A stretch of 64,000 nt of DNA from Mangifera indica. Lineage: Eukaryota > Streptophyta > Magnoliopsida > Sapindales > Anacardiaceae. The position numbers and the translations under genes are program-made. Where the stretch lies: positions 8,636,251-8,700,250 of the forward strand of contig NC_058151.1 in NCBI RefSeq assembly GCF_011075055.1, given 5' to 3'. Below are positions 17,027-29,319 of the stretch, piece by piece. The notes beneath the pieces were generated by a model. The model was not told the DNA's origin and did not search any database. It worked only from the letters and a program-made list of their open reading frames with translations. Position 1 is the stretch's first letter. Each line of letters starts with the position of its first letter.

Positions 17027-19169
17027 CTGAAAAATAATGACAATTTTCAGTTACTTGTTTCTAATTTAATAATGTAATAATTATTAGGGGTAAACAAAAA
17101 GTAGCTATCATTCAAGGATGTTTATTACAACTATAACAGAGAAAGGGGCACCCAACAATGCACCAACCATAACTACCCAGACAGAATTTGGGTCACAGGT
17201 TAGTAGGTAGAAGACAAGAAATCTGATTTAAATTAAAAAATCAGAGCCTAAAATGTGTTCATCAACAATTCAGAATCATCAAAAGTACAAAACTAATAAA
17301 TGCATGAGGGTATCAATGGGCCCAATCCAGCTCCAGCAGACCATGAAAAGGAAAAAACAATGGTAAATGCAAAATTTTGGGTTGAATAGTTGAAACAGGT
17401 TGAACATACACACACATTTTCTAAAGCGGGTGCAGCAAGTTTCTACAGCTTGAATTCAAAGTTTTAAATGGTCTAAAGCCATAAAAGGAGGTTGAGAAAT
17501 ACAGTAATCCACACTTTCCAGTGTTCAAAAGATGCCAATCAAAGAAGATGAGCTTGTACAGTGTTAGGAACCCAAGTCCCATACTTGCACTTGGGATCCT
17601 AACATAGAGGGGTGCAAGGCTGGGTAGCCTAGCCTAGTTTTTTGAGCCAAAAAAAAAAAACAAAAGTTGTATTTTTTATACTAGTCAGATATAATATGAT
17701 GAATTCATGCTGTTAGCTCAATTACAGAAACATAATTTCTAGATATCTATCTACTTAATAAAGTAAAACTTCCCCAACTGCAACAAGCAGGTCACAGGGC
17801 TTCTGTCAACGATTCATTGTGATCCTGCGAACAAGTCCTTACAGCATGTATTCTTATATAACTCAATACAGAGTAAAATCATGCACAATTGAACTACAGA
17901 AAAAACATTTTTGAGCCGCCTGTATTCATGGAATCTCTTGAAACATAAAGAATTATTGAAAGGCTCAAAGTTCAGGCAACTAAATATAATCAAGATGCAT
18001 TACACTACACTACAATTAACATTGCAACCTCCCAAAACACAAGCCGAAAACTAAAATTTCCTAAGGAACATTGTCATTTCTTAAAATGCCAAAGTCCACT
18101 GTATCCTTCCAGAAGTCATATTATCTGTACTAAATCATGGAGCAATGCTCATGACTTACAATCTCACAGTAATAACTGTCACGAAAAAATCTCCAGCAAA
18201 TTTGCTTCATGAAACAGTTAAAATTGATCATAAAGTTCTAGCAATAACTAGAGATGCGAAATTATAATTTAAATTGATAAGGAAAACATCTTAATTTAAA
18301 AAATAAAGTGCAAGACCAAGGGAAAGGTTCAGTCGAGATGCAAAATTATTGTAAATGTAACAATTATAACTCTTAGATCATATTAAATATTGCCTTTCAA
18401 AGCTTCTCCTACCTGTTTCTAATATACCTGTCATTTGCATCTGCATATTGATTTATTTTTCCAAACAATGTCTGAGACAGAACCAATTGGACTTCTATAA
18501 AATAGAAAAGTTCTGAAACTCATCAAAATAGTAATCAACAGCCACAAAAATTAAATAGAAGACAAAAAAGATGTAAACGGAGCACAATTGAGTAAGAATA
18601 TGGAATGGATACGAAGCATAAACAATCCAACCTGCAGAGAAAACTAAAACTAAGGACAATGCAAGACAAGATAAAACTAATCTAGTAAATTAATTAAGAA
18701 AACGAAACCATTTGCCAAAACCCTTAAAAATCAAATGGGTAATATACACATTCCCAATTCAATAGGCAAAACAGTAATTGAAACGTACAAATATACAAAG
18801 CTTATTCGTGCGAAGAAGAAAAGAACCTTTAATGTGAAAAACCCACATCAGAATCAACAAAAATGAATCACGAAAAGTATCGGACATTGCCACTTCACAA
18901 AGAAGCAATCACAAACGGTGCGATTACATATTCCAACAAAACGCATCAAAAGGAAAGCTAGTGAAATAGATAATCAACTCATAAACAAGCATAAAAATCC
19001 AATCATTGCATCGAACTAGCTGACTTTTAACTCAGATTAGTATAAAAAAGATAATCACGATAACGTTAAAAGAGTCTGAAGCAAAAAGTGATGAATGATC
19101 GATCACGGAAATACATTGACAAATCCATGAAAAAATAAAAAAAAGGAAAAACCCAGACGGTAAAATCAC
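17027..19169 (-). other. UBC22: Long intron in the 5' UTR of the E2 gene
   Basis: About 2.1 kb between donor ATAAG|GTGATTT (19170/19169) and the acceptor at 17028. AT-rich; no open frame or transposon gene recognised in it. Long leader introns often raise expression in plants, but no such role can be shown here. Confidence 0.65.
17561..17602. repeat. Small inverted repeat in the E2 leader intron
   Basis: GTTAGGAACCCAAGT and ACTTGGGATCCTAAC form a 15-bp stem with one mismatch around a ten-base loop. It may be a tiny MITE relic or chance; function unknown. Confidence 0.5.
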
Positions 19170-19262
19170 CTTATCTCGTGTAATTATTCTCTTGAGAGAG
19201 AAAGTGAAGACGAGAGAGCGAGAGAGCTGTGCTGTGTAAATGAACGTTGAAATACAGAGACT
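19170..19262 (-). other. UBC22: First non-coding exon of the E2 gene
   Basis: A CT-rich leader on the minus strand (TCTCTCGCTCTCTCGTCTTC), typical of plant 5' UTRs, ending at the donor at 19170. The 5' limit is estimated from the TATA box. Confidence 0.55.
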
Positions 19263-19295
19263 CGGAAAGCGATCTCTTCTTGGAATGATTTATTA

Positions 19296-19303
19296 TATTT
19301 ATA
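19296..19303 (-). promoter_or_regulatory. UBC22: Likely TATA box of the E2 gene
   Basis: TATAAATA on the minus strand, about 30 bp before the presumed transcript start and the CT-rich leader. Confidence 0.5.
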
Positions 19304-19839
19304 TTTATTTTTTATTTAGAAATAAAATAATAAAAGGTTTTTTAAATTAATTATTAATCTATTCCATTTAATTATTTCATTTTTTAAATGACGTGTCGCT
19401 TCGCCAGATCCTCAGGTTTTCTAGCCGTTTGATTATTTGAATTTAAATAGTTTTAAGGAGTAGTAACGCTCCCTCACTGAGCGTGTTTTCACCGTCGAAG
19501 GACCAGAGAGTGGTAACGCTTGGCATTCATAGTACATATAGGCGTATAGGGCAAGCTGGAAAAGCTTAATTTACAACTTTAGCCATATGTTAGTACCATA
19601 TAAAAACATTTACCAACAACAATAATAACAATAATAATAATAATAAATATTTCACCATAAAAATATAATAAATTTGATAAAATATTAAATTTTTTAAATA
19701 AAAAATCTGGATTTTATTTATGCAACAAAAATAGATAGGGACCTTAACTATAAAAAAAATTAAAAATTTTTAAGAAGGTTCCTAATAAAATTCAAATTTT
19801 TTTATTTTTTTATAAATAATTGAGATTGCGTTATAAAAT
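19304..19839. other. Upstream region of the E2 gene
   Basis: AT-rich promoter-side sequence with no gene. A CAA/TAA microsatellite lies at about 19612-19650. The last nine bases (TTATAAAAT, 19831-19839) are the target duplication of the adjacent MITE. Confidence 0.55.
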
Positions 19840-20447
19840 GGCCAAAGGACTATTTCATCCCCAAGTTTAAGTGTTATCCCAAAGTTACACCAATAAGATT
19901 TAAAAAACTTAAAATCTCACTCATCCATTAAAAATCACAATTATGGTTAGAGGTAAAATAATCATTTAATAAAAAATTTTAAAAATCTAAAGTTTTGTTA
20001 CATTTTTCCCTCTTAGATGGTCACGTCGTCTCTGTCTAAGACTTTGACAATCATCTTCGTCTCCAATGAAGACGAAGACAATCTAACAAAGATGCGTCGG
20101 AGGAAATAGCCTATATTGGTGGTTGGAAAGTGATCAGCAAAGAGAGTTGAACAGGGAGTGAGAGCCAATGCCATTGGAGATGACCATCTCCGATGACTCC
20201 GACCATGATTTGCAAACCCTAGGGAAAAATTTTTGATTTTTCAAACTTCAGGTGAGGGGAGAATTAAGAGATTTTCAAGTTAAGGGAGGCCAAAGTAATA
20301 AAACTTTAGTTTTTTTATTAAAAGACTGTTTTACCCTTAATCCTAACTGAAATTTTTAATAGATGGGTGGGATTTTGGGTTTTTCAAACCTCACAAATAT
20401 ATCTTTGTGATAGCACTTAAACTTGAATAGAAAATAATCATTTGACC
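19840..20447. mobile_element. Foldback Mutator-like MITE, copy 1 (608 bp)
   Basis: The ends are GGCCAAAGGACTATTT and, on the other strand, GGTCAAATGATTATTTT. A perfect 9-bp duplication TTATAAAAT flanks it (19831-19839 and 20448-20456), the size made by Mutator-like transposases. The inner arms are also complementary in part (for example CTCACTCATCCATTAAAAAT against ATTTTTAATAGATGGGTGGG). The centre contains CTTCGTCTCC...GAAGACGAAGAC. No coding capacity. Confidence 0.85.
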
Positions 20448-20456
20448 TTATAAAAT

Positions 20457-21160
20457 AAGTGATACTTAAAAATTTTGTTTGTGCTTTTTTCTTTTAAGTA
20501 ACAAAGAAAGTTCTAGTACTAGAAAAAGAATGGTGTGTGTTAAAAGGAGTAAATAGTGATAATTTGTTACATTTTATGAAATATAATGATGATAATTTCT
20601 TTTTTTTATTGTAGCATTCTTAAAAAACTGTCATATTGTATTTATTCTAAAGGATTTCAGAAACAATATTAAAAAAGTTAGAGATGGTTTGAAGAGTTCA
20701 AATAGGTGTGATGTATATTAAATATTAATTAAAAATCAAAATCATTTTAATGAATTTTGAAGTGGAATGAGGGTATATTGTAATTTCATGCTGAGAGGTT
20801 AGTAAGGCGGAATCTAGTTTGCCTTAAAAAAGAAAGATATAAAGGAAGGTTAGTGAGAGGTTGAGGTCCGAAGTTTGTCTTGTAGTGAGACAAAAGTCTA
20901 GCTCTGGCCTTTGTAACCATTTTTGGCATATATAAAATTAATTTCAATTTGAATTTGTCCGACTCTTTTGTTGGTGACCGTTAGACTTGCCTACTCGAAC
21001 CCCAGGTAGCCGTTAAGGCTGCTCCTGCCAGTCCCAGACGGCTACCCGTGCCAGTCCCAGTTTCCGAATGTGTTGGTAGGTTGAATGGAAGAACATAAAA
21101 TTATGGTATATTCAAATTTTTAGTGTCTTTTTAATCACTCATCTCAAACCGTCAATAAAA
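20457..21160. other. Intergenic, no gene seen
   Basis: AT-rich except for a GC-richer patch at 20990-21065, which holds a 9-bp stem (GGTAGCCGT / ACGGCTACC) and two copies of TGCCAGTCCCAG. The last nine bases, TCAATAAAA, belong to the next MITE's target duplication. Confidence 0.5.
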
Positions 21161-21832
21161 GGCGAAAGGACTATTTCCCACCCAACGTACGTTGATTTTC
21201 TAAAGTTGTCTCTATTAACTTTAAAAATTTTATTTATCTACCCATAGCTGATTAAAATTAATGGAACTTTAACCCCTGAAAAATTTATCTCATTTTCTCC
21301 CTAAAAGTTTAAAAACTAACATTTTCTTTCCCAAGCTAAGTTTTAAAAAAATCACATTTCTCCCTTAGGGTTTATTTCAAAATCAGGTCATATTTTCTAG
21401 TGTCATCATCAGTCGTCTCTCCTTCTCGATAGTTCCATTTCCTCTGACAGTTTGTCTCAACTTTATCCCAACCCCCCAACATCCAGAGATTTGGGATAGA
21501 GTTGAGACAGACTATCAGAGGAAATGGAACTATCAGGAAGGAGAGACGACTGATGATGGCACTGGAAAAGTGACCTGATTTTGAAACTAAACCCTAAGGG
21601 AGAAATGTGATTTTTTTCAAACTGGGTTTAGGGGAGAAATGGTAGTTTTTTAAATTTAGGGGGGAAATGAAATCATATTTAAGTTTATTTTTAATATTAA
21701 ATATAAAATAACGATTTTGCCCTAAAAATTAACAGATTTAAAAGGTCATAGATGGGTAAATGAGATTTTTAAAATTAACGGGGGGAACTTTGGGAAATTA
21801 GCATACCTTGGGTGGGAAATAGTCCTTTGGCC
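21161..21832. mobile_element. Foldback Mutator-like MITE, copy 2 (672 bp, near-complete palindrome)
   Basis: Both ends read GGC(C/G)AAAGGACTATTTCCC inward. The two halves are complementary over almost their full length, closing on a loop of about 20 bases near 21473-21492; the inner 100 bp of the arms are nearly perfect. Flanks TCAATAAAA (21152-21160) and TAAATAAAA (21833-21841) match at 8 of 9 bases. A transcript would fold into one ~320-bp hairpin. Confidence 0.88.
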
Positions 21833-21841
21833 TAAATAAAA

Positions 21842-23969
21842 ATACCATAATAACAATTTTTTTTCAAAATACCCCATTGACTCTCCTTTTCAATGCAGAG
21901 AGGTTCTCTTATTTTTCTCTTTTTCTTTACAACTTTGATACGTTGGAAGGAATCTCTACATCTTGTGTCAATGAAAAATAATTGAAGCAATAAGAAACTT
22001 TGAAAAATAATTAAAGCAACACATGTGATTAAACAACATTCCAATGAAAAATAATTAAAGCAATATGTCATTATAAGGATTTTGAGAAACTGAAAATTTG
22101 AAGTACTAAAAAAAAAGACACCCGTGAGCCAAGACCACCAATAGCCTTCACCGACCACCGGCAGCCTTCACCGATCACCAACAATGATGAAACATAATTA
22201 AACGATGATGGACGGCCACATGGCAGGACTACTAGTAACATTTTCTGATTCTAGTTGTTAGATATTAGATGAAAGAAAAAGAAAGTTATGAAAAAAATAT
22301 GAAAGGCTGGAACCGCTTGATGTTATTTTTTATCAAATTATGTATTTGAGTATTTTTTTCAAATTATGTTTATATATTAATTCAATAACTGTTAGGCATT
22401 TACAAATAACCTAATCTTTGATCTTATATGGTAATTCAATAACTGATTGTAGTTGCTAGAAAAAAAAATTGAAAACCAAGATGTAACCTTTAAATGGGAC
22501 TAGAGGGGTAGGCATTAATGTCAAGTCTTGGTGTTGAGGCCAAAGGTTGGCATTGACGCCAACTCGTTCTTTGTTTGTGTTTTTTCGAGACTTGAATCTT
22601 CATCAACTTAATTCTAGTTTTAACAATCAATACTTCAATTATATTATAACAATATTAAACAATATAATAAGATGAAATTATAACATTAAACAATATAACA
22701 ACATAAAATCATATCAAAATTATATTTCATATGAAGCCATAAATATGAATCTACCTTAAATTATTTGATTTTCAATTGTTAAATAAGAAAACACATAACA
22801 TAAGGGTTTGAATCAAGACTCGTCTGAATTTGAATGATTTTATTGTAAAATCTTTGCAAAAAAATGTGAATTTTCTAAAGAAATTTGATAATTTTTATCT
22901 CTCCCTCTGTTGTTTTTATATGAAAAAGAGAGAAAATATTTCTGTATCAGTCTTTGCATAGGTCACGTCAATGGATGCATTTTAGAGAAAAATATTACTA
23001 TTATGATTTTTTTTATTTAAGATTTGAAATAAGTGGTATATATATATATACGGTTTTAAATGACTCTAAAAAATTCAATATCCCTCAAATTATTGTAATT
23101 AAAAAAAATTTTAAGAGTGAATTACATTGTCCCTCTCCATGTTTGGTCTAAAAAAACTTTTCTACCCCACCTAAAATCAAACACCTATGATAGAATATAT
23201 TTTCTCACACATTACAAAAATTTAAATTAATATATATCAATATGAGCAACATTAGTTTGAGTACTCATTTAGATAATTTTAAATTAAAAATAAAATAACA
23301 ACTAATTACATGATATCATATCATTTGAATGTTCAATTGAGTATTCAAAAATTAAGTGTACATAGTTTTATTGTTACCAATATATTAAACCTCTATCTCG
23401 CTCTCTGACGAAATTCACACCATCAATCAAGTTTTTCCCTTTCCTTTCAATATCATCTTTTATATCTTTCTTTCATTCGATCAATTGGGGGTTGGGAGAA
23501 AAAAAAAGGCTTAGATAGTGAAGTAGGTTCATAAAGAAATAAGGGCTTGTTTGGGTCATCTTTAATGCAACACATTGGAGCAATTTGTGAGTTTATGTTT
23601 GTAATTTAACTAAATTAGTAGGTTGGGATCGAGATTAAAATTCATATCAAAGGAAGATAATGAAATGAAATTATAGAGTTTGAATTCAACAAGAGCTTCA
23701 TCTCATTAATAAAACCTGAAGTTAATACCTGAGAAATGGAGTTCCCCTTTTTCATACCTAGAAAGGCCCATCTATGCTACTAAACCTGGTAACGGAAATG
23801 AATAAAATAAGCTTCTTTCCTTCACACGTGGTAAGCCATGCCATCTTCTCTTTTTTTTTTTTTTTCTTCTAGAATCCTTGAATTGGTATTTCAACAACAA
23901 CAATCATGTTACCAAAAATGGTTCACCTTCAAAGGTTGAACCGATTTTCCTTGTTTCCATGTATCTAAT
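21842..23969. other. AT-rich intergenic DNA, nothing recognised
   Basis: Low-complexity AT-rich sequence with a short TA run at about 23037-23050 and a poly-T run near 23852. No frame with a known domain and no terminal repeats that I could pair. Confidence 0.5.
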
Positions 23970-25609
23970 ATCCTTGCCTTAAATAAAAGTAGTAATGCTC
24001 TTTTTTAAGCCTAGATGTTTAATCACCATGTGAGGAATTAAGTATAAAGCCACACTTTTGCCATTTACCCCTAAACTGTACTATATAGCTAAGATGCCTT
24101 AGCGTCAAGTATATGACGTTTCGCACAGGTATTTATCTCTCATATAGTTGTATTGCTTTCACATAATTGGCCACAACTAGTAGATATATGAGTGTACACT
24201 GATATTCTAAGCTTTATCTATTTTTTATCTGAATTCGATTCGAATGAGATTTATGTCATCTTCACATAGTCGAGCACCTCTACTTGGGCTAGCTATCTCT
24301 TTTCTTAACTTTTCTAGATCTTTCTAACTTAAATCCCCATTATGTACTTAGCTTAGTGGTAAAAAGATAATTTTTCTCTAATTCGATAAAGTGCTAGATG
24401 TATTTTCCCTCGTCCCTAATTTATATTTCTTACCACAAGCAAACACTTATCCTATCCTAAATGCTTGCTTGCTATAATAGGTGTCTCATATTCAAAAACA
24501 TGTGCAATAGTGTCACAACATACCTTCCAAAAGCTTGCCTTACCGATGTACGTGGGAGATGCAATTTACAACCCAAAATTTAGCCTATTCTCTCTAAAAT
24601 TTTCCAGCGAAGAACCTAACACTTAATACTCATATTATTCTTGGTTCACACGTTGTAAATCATTCCCAAAAACTCATAGTATGCAACACAGCAAACCGCA
24701 CTTATGTTTCCTCCTTTCTCATGCAATTCATGTTGCTTTAACACCAAATCTCCTAGATTTAATTTCTTTTACATGTGCTAAACAAATCTAAATAATTTCA
24801 GCATGTACAACTCCATTACAGTAGGCCATAATACCTGCCACACTCCACACATACAAGAGTTGATTAAATAAATAATCAAGGACTTAAGACTTCTTAATAT
24901 TGCTCAAGTTGGACACTCTCCAAGAATCTAACTACAATAACCATTAAAAAAACCAAGAATTTATCCACAAATTTACCACATGCATCAAGGATATCAACCT
25001 AACAATTACAAGATTCCCATTTGAAAATTCAGCTAAAAATCCATAAATTGAGGGGAAGAAATTCAACCTACTTACTTGAATTTCCAGCCATGTTTTAACA
25101 CAGATAACAAGTTGCTTGAGAAACAAAACATGATCTCTACCATTCAAAATAAAGAATAATGAGTCTTCTACTAGTAGGTCAAAAATCAAAGCAATCTAAT
25201 GCTTAAATTGAGAGAATGGAAGAATCTCCCATAGACGAACACTAAAAATCCAAGTATAATGTTTTTTCTTCTTTCTTGGTTGTCAAATTTCTCTTCCTTC
25301 TTACAACTATTTTATCTCCCTAAATTCTTTCTTTTCCCTTTCTTAATCAAGGTGGAGGAAAAGTCTTAATCCTTGGGTGGAAGGTGACTTATATAATTAA
25401 CCTAAATAACCCTAATCCTAGTTTAACTGGGACTCCTACTTTGGGAGTCTTTAATGAACTTATATAATTAAAACTTCTATCAATTGGTCTTTATATATAT
25501 ATATATATATACGGGCTGACCATTAGGCAAAACATGGCCCAATCCAAAAAAAAAAAATTTCCTAAAAAGACAATAATACCCTTTCAGAGGTATTTAAGGG
25601 TATTATTCA
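23970..25609 (-). repeat. Diverged Tekay-type LTR (solo or fragment)
   Basis: On the minus strand it begins near 25609 with an AATACCCTTAAATACCTCTG block, close to the inner element's LTR start AATACCCTCAGGTATG. It has a CAAGTAAGTAGG donor-like motif near 25075 and text shared with the LTR at 45492 (for example the ATCTTCACATAGTCGAGCACC region). The far end is indistinct. Confidence 0.5.
25486..25512. repeat. TA microsatellite
   Basis: (TA)n run within the diverged LTR. Confidence 0.9.
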
Positions 25610-25751
25610 CTCTATCAACTGAGTGACTTTAATGCCTCGCTAGAGGCCAATCTTAGTCTATGTCTAGATTAGATTTAAATATGTATCTATCAGTTTGATA
25701 GATAGCTTATAAGTTACACGCATATAGGAGTTGATTTAGACTTTAAGAAAT
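25610..25751 (+). repeat. Copia LTR fragment
   Basis: Shares CTAGAGGCCAATC, AGCTTATA-GTCACAC and neighbouring text with the Copia LTRs at about 41550-41670 and, reversed, 58715-58810. It is cut on the right by the Gypsy LTR starting at 25752. Confidence 0.65.
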
Positions 25752-28115
25752 TGTAACACCCATAGGTATATCTAAGGTTATTTTCATCTTTTTCCTCTTA
25801 ATTGTATTGATTGCATTTTTATGTGATTTTGGATATACATGGTCGTGTGAGGGTGAGGGTGTTACACACCCTTGTATTTGTTGGCAAGAGCAAAATGGTC
25901 ATTTCCTGAAAGTTGCTTGAAAATGGCTAAGTTTGGAAGAAACACATACCCATTTATGAAAAGATGTATGTCTATGTGCAATAATTTGAATTATGGATAA
26001 GAATCAATTTTGTGGTAATTTTGGAAATTCTCATTAATGTGTAACAATATGCACACCCGTGTGTATAGTGGTACATGAGCGTGTGTCATGTATTTCTAAT
26101 AAAAATAAAAGAGCACAGGTTTGTTTGGCTCATGATTGTCATCCATATTTTCAAAAAATCAAAGCAAATTAAGAGACAGGTTAAGAAAAATTTGAGGCTA
26201 GAGGATGCAAAGAGACATTGAGGAATCATTAAAGCCACATGAAGACCTTATGATGGTTGGAAGTCAGGTAAGTAGGTGATATCTCTCTTTGGGTGAATGT
26301 GTATTTTCTATAAAGCTATACATTGTAAGACAGACATATGATGAAGGCTTCAGTGCTATTGTAATCTATTCATATGCCAGTAATAATTGATTGAATAAGT
26401 AATTTGGGTCATATGTGAATTTGATGTTGAATTGCCTATATGAACATTTATGTGTATGTTAGAGAATAATATGATCTATTGGTAGGAATATTTACATGAT
26501 GTTTGTCTTGGTTTAAGTACAAGTTTGGAAGGATATCAGTGAATTCACCTACTGATATTATTTATTTCATGGTTCAATACTGCTATAGATTCTTAATATG
26601 TTTATTTGTGGATTGAATATGATTAATTATGCCTACAAGTTGATCATGACTAGATGACTAAGAGATGTGTGGTGTTCTTGTTGGTTTAGAATAATATTAA
26701 GGGTGTTTTGTATATTTTGCACTTAATAATTAGGGATGAGTAGCTGAAAAACATCAGAATTTAATGAATATGAAAATCTACAGAAAACATGTTACATACC
26801 TATGTAAGTTAGGGGCATGGTCGTGTATAGTTAGATGTAAATAGTCCCTGTATGGGTTGAGTGAACAAGCATATAGATTTAAGGCACGACATAAGCTCGT
26901 GTAGTATAGGACACATGGTTTTGTGTGTTACTTTATGATGTCATGCCCATGTAAGATTTTAGCATGTTTGTGTATGATGATCGGTATAACACTCTTATGT
27001 AAAAAGAACACACATAATTGTGTGTATTTGGAAAATTTGAAATTAAGCATTTATGAAGTTAGCTATGCCTATCCAATGATATAAAATGACAACTTTATCC
27101 TTAAAAGAGCATAATAAGGGGAAAATTATATTGGAAGTGTCTAACTGTGTATGACAACACAAAGGATATTTTGGGGTTATCTGACTATATGAATGATGAC
27201 ACAAACCCTAACCGGAGTGACTTCAAGTAGAAAACTAAAAATGATGTATTATCTTATTTTAGCTACTAAGTTATGACATAGATACCCATCAAATTATAAT
27301 GCATCGGCGTAGGGCACTTTAACATTTGGGTTGCTTGTGCATGAACTGACGCTGAGTGTCTTAGCATTTAAGATGCTTGTACAATATTAAGACAGACTGG
27401 GGTTTTACTTTTCCTATGATAGGGTATGTGTAGTATAATACTTGACCGACAAGTGTATTAGGTGCATTTTGTATTTAACATTTGAGATGCCTCATGCTTT
27501 CACTAGACATTCGAGATATTGACATATATCGTTTGACATTAGTCATTCAAGATGACACTACCATTGGAGATTAGACATTGGGTACCTAAATGAATTGAAT
27601 GGGTATTTAGGATGCCAAGAAAACATCCAAGAATACCACAATGGTTTAAAGATGGAACACTTATAATTATGGATTATGTTATTGATGTTGTGTGTAAGGT
27701 ATCGAAAGGTCATCTATTTATTGAATATTTTTCACTTATCATATTCCTTTTGTGGTTTTGTAGGTAGATATGTGAGTAACAAGGCAACAGGGGAGCCAAT
27801 AATTTAGTTGAAGACATTACAAGAACGAGGGCATTTTGGTCATTTCAAACCTTGACTATTATTTATGTTTATTTAAGCTTATATTTATTTTTATGCACTT
27901 GGGATATGCATTTAATGTTCAGACACTTTTGGATTGATTTGTTTTGTGACATTGATGTTGTTTGAATTAATGAATTTAGCTTTTTGGTTTGTAGGAATTT
28001 AATTGTTACCATGCATTTAATAACTGCTAATTATATGTTGGGGAAGTTTTAAGTTAGTACGCCTCTTCAAGTGTGTATTCCAAGGAGTTGTATATACCTG
28101 GAAATGGGTGTTACT
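25752..28115 (+). repeat. 5' LTR of a second Tekay-type Gypsy element (2364 bp)
   Basis: Starts TGTAACACCCATAGG and ends GGTGTTACT, followed five bases on by a primer site. Same design as the inner element's LTR: about 2.3 kb, a GGTAAGTAGG donor-like site at 26268, and an acceptor-like TTTTGTAG at about 27764. It contains several GTGTGT-rich words. No matching 3' LTR is found in the correct place. Confidence 0.8.
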
Positions 28116-28756
28116 TTTTTGGTATCAAAACATGGTTTTGAAAACCTACAAAAGTGTTAAGTGTCTGCATGTCCATAAGTGTGTTAAATAGCCCTTTATG
28201 CAATGCTAACCATTCTTGTGTGCTAATCATTGTAAGTATTATTTAATCTACATTTAAATTATGGTTTATCTACTTGAGCTTATATATTGATTTCAAGATA
28301 AGGAGATCTAACAAGCTTATAAGAAATAATTAAGATTTTCTTACCTTGGAAGGTAGTTAGAAAGAGACTCAAGGATAAGCCTTCAACGTACCTACAACAT
28401 TGTAGATTGATAGTTTGGTTATACGAAAGATAATTTAAAGAGTTCTCTTAGAAAACCATAAGGTATCTTATAGTGTAGGACACCTAGTTAATCAACCACT
28501 CCAACAAGATAAAGGTGAGAATAAGGTACAGAAGACAATTGTTGTAGGTGGTAATAAGGGACAACTCTACTACATCTATGATTCGGCTGGTAAACATCAG
28601 CCCCTAGAATTTAAATATGGTTGAAAGTTTCTGGTGAAGTTTCTATTGAAAAATCAATATGCATGTAACAATAGGCAAGAATCAATGCAATAAAGAAAGC
28701 ATGAGAAAGGTTAGTGTTTATACCTTTTCATAGTTTGCTTATTTAATAAAGGACGA

Positions 28757-29314
28757 TGAAGATACCTCCAGGCAAATCCCATATTAGCAAAGCATATAAG
28801 AGATATTGGGTATATGTGTATGCATCCCACATTGCTTACGGATGAGAAAATTTAACTAATTAAATAGCTTGTGAGCTCCTTTAGTTGTCAAGATGTGTTC
28901 TAGGTTACAAAGCCTAAAAGCATAACCATGATGGACTATGTATCCAAACTGGATAATATCTTGACAATATGTCTAGCTATTAGACTAGAGATTTTACAAA
29001 TAGTATCAGAATAACTATACATCTCCTCTTAAGCGATGGTGGGGCAAACCTTAATGAAGAAGTAGAATCCCGTAAAAGAGGGCAATCGTAAGATCCTTAG
29101 GTAAATCCCACATTGGCAAAACACGAGAGAGATATTAGGTCTGTGTGTATACATCTCATATTACTTAGGGATGAGAAGATTTAACTAGTTAAATAACCTA
29201 TGAGCTTTTTAAGTTTTCAAGACATGTTTTGGGTTGTAAAACCTTGATAGATTGTGTGTCCAAAGTATACAATATGTTGATAGTAGGCCAAACTATTAGA
29301 CCAAGGATATTACA
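28757..29314 (+). mobile_element. TRIM (terminal-repeat retrotransposon in miniature, 558 bp)
   Basis: Two direct repeats, 28757-28998 and 29097-29314, share blocks such as AAATCCCA.ATT.GCAAA, GATGAGAA.ATTTAACTA and TATTAGAC. Between them are a primer site TAGTATCAGA two bases after the first repeat (29001-29010) and a purine tract AAAAGAGGGCAAT just before the second. LTR, primer site, about 100 bp, purine tract, LTR and no coding is the TRIM layout. The repeats differ strongly, so it is old. I could not match the flanking duplication. Confidence 0.75.
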
Positions 29315-29319
29315 AGAGA

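Noticed and set aside
20990..21065. GC-rich patch with a 9-bp stem, considered as an RNA gene
   Set aside because: No cloverleaf, no snoRNA boxes and no snRNA motif; the stem alone is too little.
21832..22158. 108-codon minus-strand frame with a hydrophobic stretch
   Set aside because: It starts in a MITE flank, has no homology I recognise, and its composition follows the AT-rich background.
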